This document shows positions 63,118 to 64,000 of a DNA stretch of 64,000 bases, piece after piece. The stretch covers positions 32,515,501 through 32,579,500 of the forward strand of contig CM052356.1 in the NCBI GenBank assembly GCA_028551475.1. The letters run 5' to 3'. Below the pieces are notes generated by a model, which was given only the letters and a program-made list of their open reading frames with translations, did not search any database and had not been told where the DNA came from. Position 1 is the first letter of the stretch. Each line of letters opens with the position of its first letter. A program made the position numbers and the translations under genes. The DNA comes from Casuarina equisetifolia (lineage: Eukaryota > Streptophyta > Magnoliopsida > Fagales > Casuarinaceae).

Positions 63118-64000
63118 CTGAGCAAAAAATTATAAAGAAATAAAGGTAGATGAGTGATATGATTGATTACAAAACAAGCATTTGCCAATCATGTACTCGT
63201 CACAAATGTTTACAAGCCTAAAATAATAGGAAATTCATAATGATCTATCATATTTTATGCACTAGTTGCATACTTCTTTTACAAAAAGAGAAATTCTAAT
63301 GTATAAGAGGGGTTAGAATATTTTGCATTCAAGTTAAAAGTTTTAACCAAAAAAAAAAAAGATTCAATGATTCAAATTTTAGTTGCCCTAGAACTGAATT
63401 AATCTTCAATTGAAAACTCTCACCACCGTTTGAATATTCAAAAAGTAGCAAAAGATTTATTCTCTATGCATTTAAATGGATAAAAAAAAAGAAGAATCAA
63501 AACAAAACTCATAATTACTTTCTTGTTTAGTTTCAAAAAACCTAAAAATACGATTACTGATAGTTTCTTTACTTTGTTTGAAAATAGTATTTTTTCTTAA
63601 GCTAGCGAAGATTATCAAATTACACATATGGAATATACTGCTAGAACACATATTGCATGTCACTCTTAATTTACAGATCATATTATATTCCACAGCAAAA
63701 ATCTCATATGTAACTTTCTAATAGCAAAAGTTGCCTTAACCAAGAAAAACACTTGATTCTACCTAATCATGAGGTAGATGCAAAAACTTAAGAAGAAGAA
63801 TCTTGTGAAATCCAATTGATGTTTTTTGAACAAAATTGTACAGTCGGTTGTGAAAGTGAGAACTACACTACAGAGTAAGTCCAAGCCACCCTCTCCTCCC
63901 TCTACCCTTCTTTTCCTAGAATTTCATCAACTTGTAGCTGCTTACACCACTAATTGCAGCCATAAGACCAGCTCATTTGCCAACCATGACTTAACCCTAA

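Larger units (their letters stand above)
37824..64000 (-). repeat. Right arm of giant inverted repeat (runs off the window)
   Basis: Reverse complement of 10386-36565, 26,177 bp visible against 26,180 in the left arm. The 3-bp difference is accounted for by the G run and the (AT)n tract. It still matches at base 64000. Confidence 0.98.

Noticed and set aside
10386-64000. Terminal inverted repeats of a giant DNA transposon
   Set aside because: The repeats are not short termini but whole gene-bearing arms. No transposase or target duplication is seen, and the loop is a gene fragment.
10386-64000. Organelle-type inverted repeat (plastid genome)
   Set aside because: No rRNA, tRNA or plastid genes are present. 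The genes are nuclear with many spliceosomal introns.
1-64000. CRISPR arrays, bacterial operons or riboswitches
   Set aside because: No regularly spaced repeats and no prokaryotic gene organisation; the window is plant nuclear DNA.

Overview
This is nuclear DNA of a flowering plant, almost certainly a eudicot. It is AT-rich, its genes carry many GT-AG introns, and its proteins are recognisably plant (chloroplast ClpD, FHA-type TDP1, MUS81). It also holds decayed Copia-type and other LTR retrotransposon remains.

The dominant structure is a giant inverted repeat. Positions 10386-36565 are repeated in reverse complement at 37824-64000 with only a handful of differences over about 26.18 kb (my estimate is above 99.9 % identity). 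A loop of 1,258 bp separates the arms. The right arm is still matching at the last base of the window, so the true arms are longer. Mirror positions sum to 74386 in the outer part, 74387 between a G/C homopolymer and an (AT)n tract, and 74389 in the inner part.

Layout, left to right. 1-1900: 5' exons of a minus-strand coiled-coil protein gene. 1901-3261: shared upstream region. 3262-12335: a complete 12-exon TDP1-like gene with an FHA domain; its splice phases close perfectly to 1,082 codons. The palindrome begins inside this gene. 13805-21391: an old, broken Copia element with a solo LTR nested in it. 21447-21793: a further LTR remnant. 22640-30131: a complete 12-exon ClpD gene of 990 codons. 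30461-33241: minus-strand exons from the nuclease domain of MUS81. 35178-36565: plus-strand exons from the middle of MUS81. The loop (36566-37823) holds a two-exon fragment of another plant gene with an internal 222-bp tandem duplication, followed by 109 bp of MUS81 sequence. From 37824 everything runs back in mirror image: MUS81 pieces, a second complete ClpD on the minus strand (44256-51746), the retroelements, and the last two exons of TDP1 (62051-63117).

In each arm ClpD and TDP1 read toward the centre. ClpD is an AAA+ unfoldase of the chloroplast Clp protease. TDP1 removes protein adducts from DNA ends and MUS81 cuts branched DNA, so two of the three recognisable families are DNA-repair factors. 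MUS81 is a pseudogene here: it is split, rearranged, and in places out of frame. ClpD looks intact in both arms. The exceptional feature is the palindrome and its captured-fragment centre. It is either a very recent inverted duplication or a fold-back assembly artefact, and sequence alone cannot decide between them.
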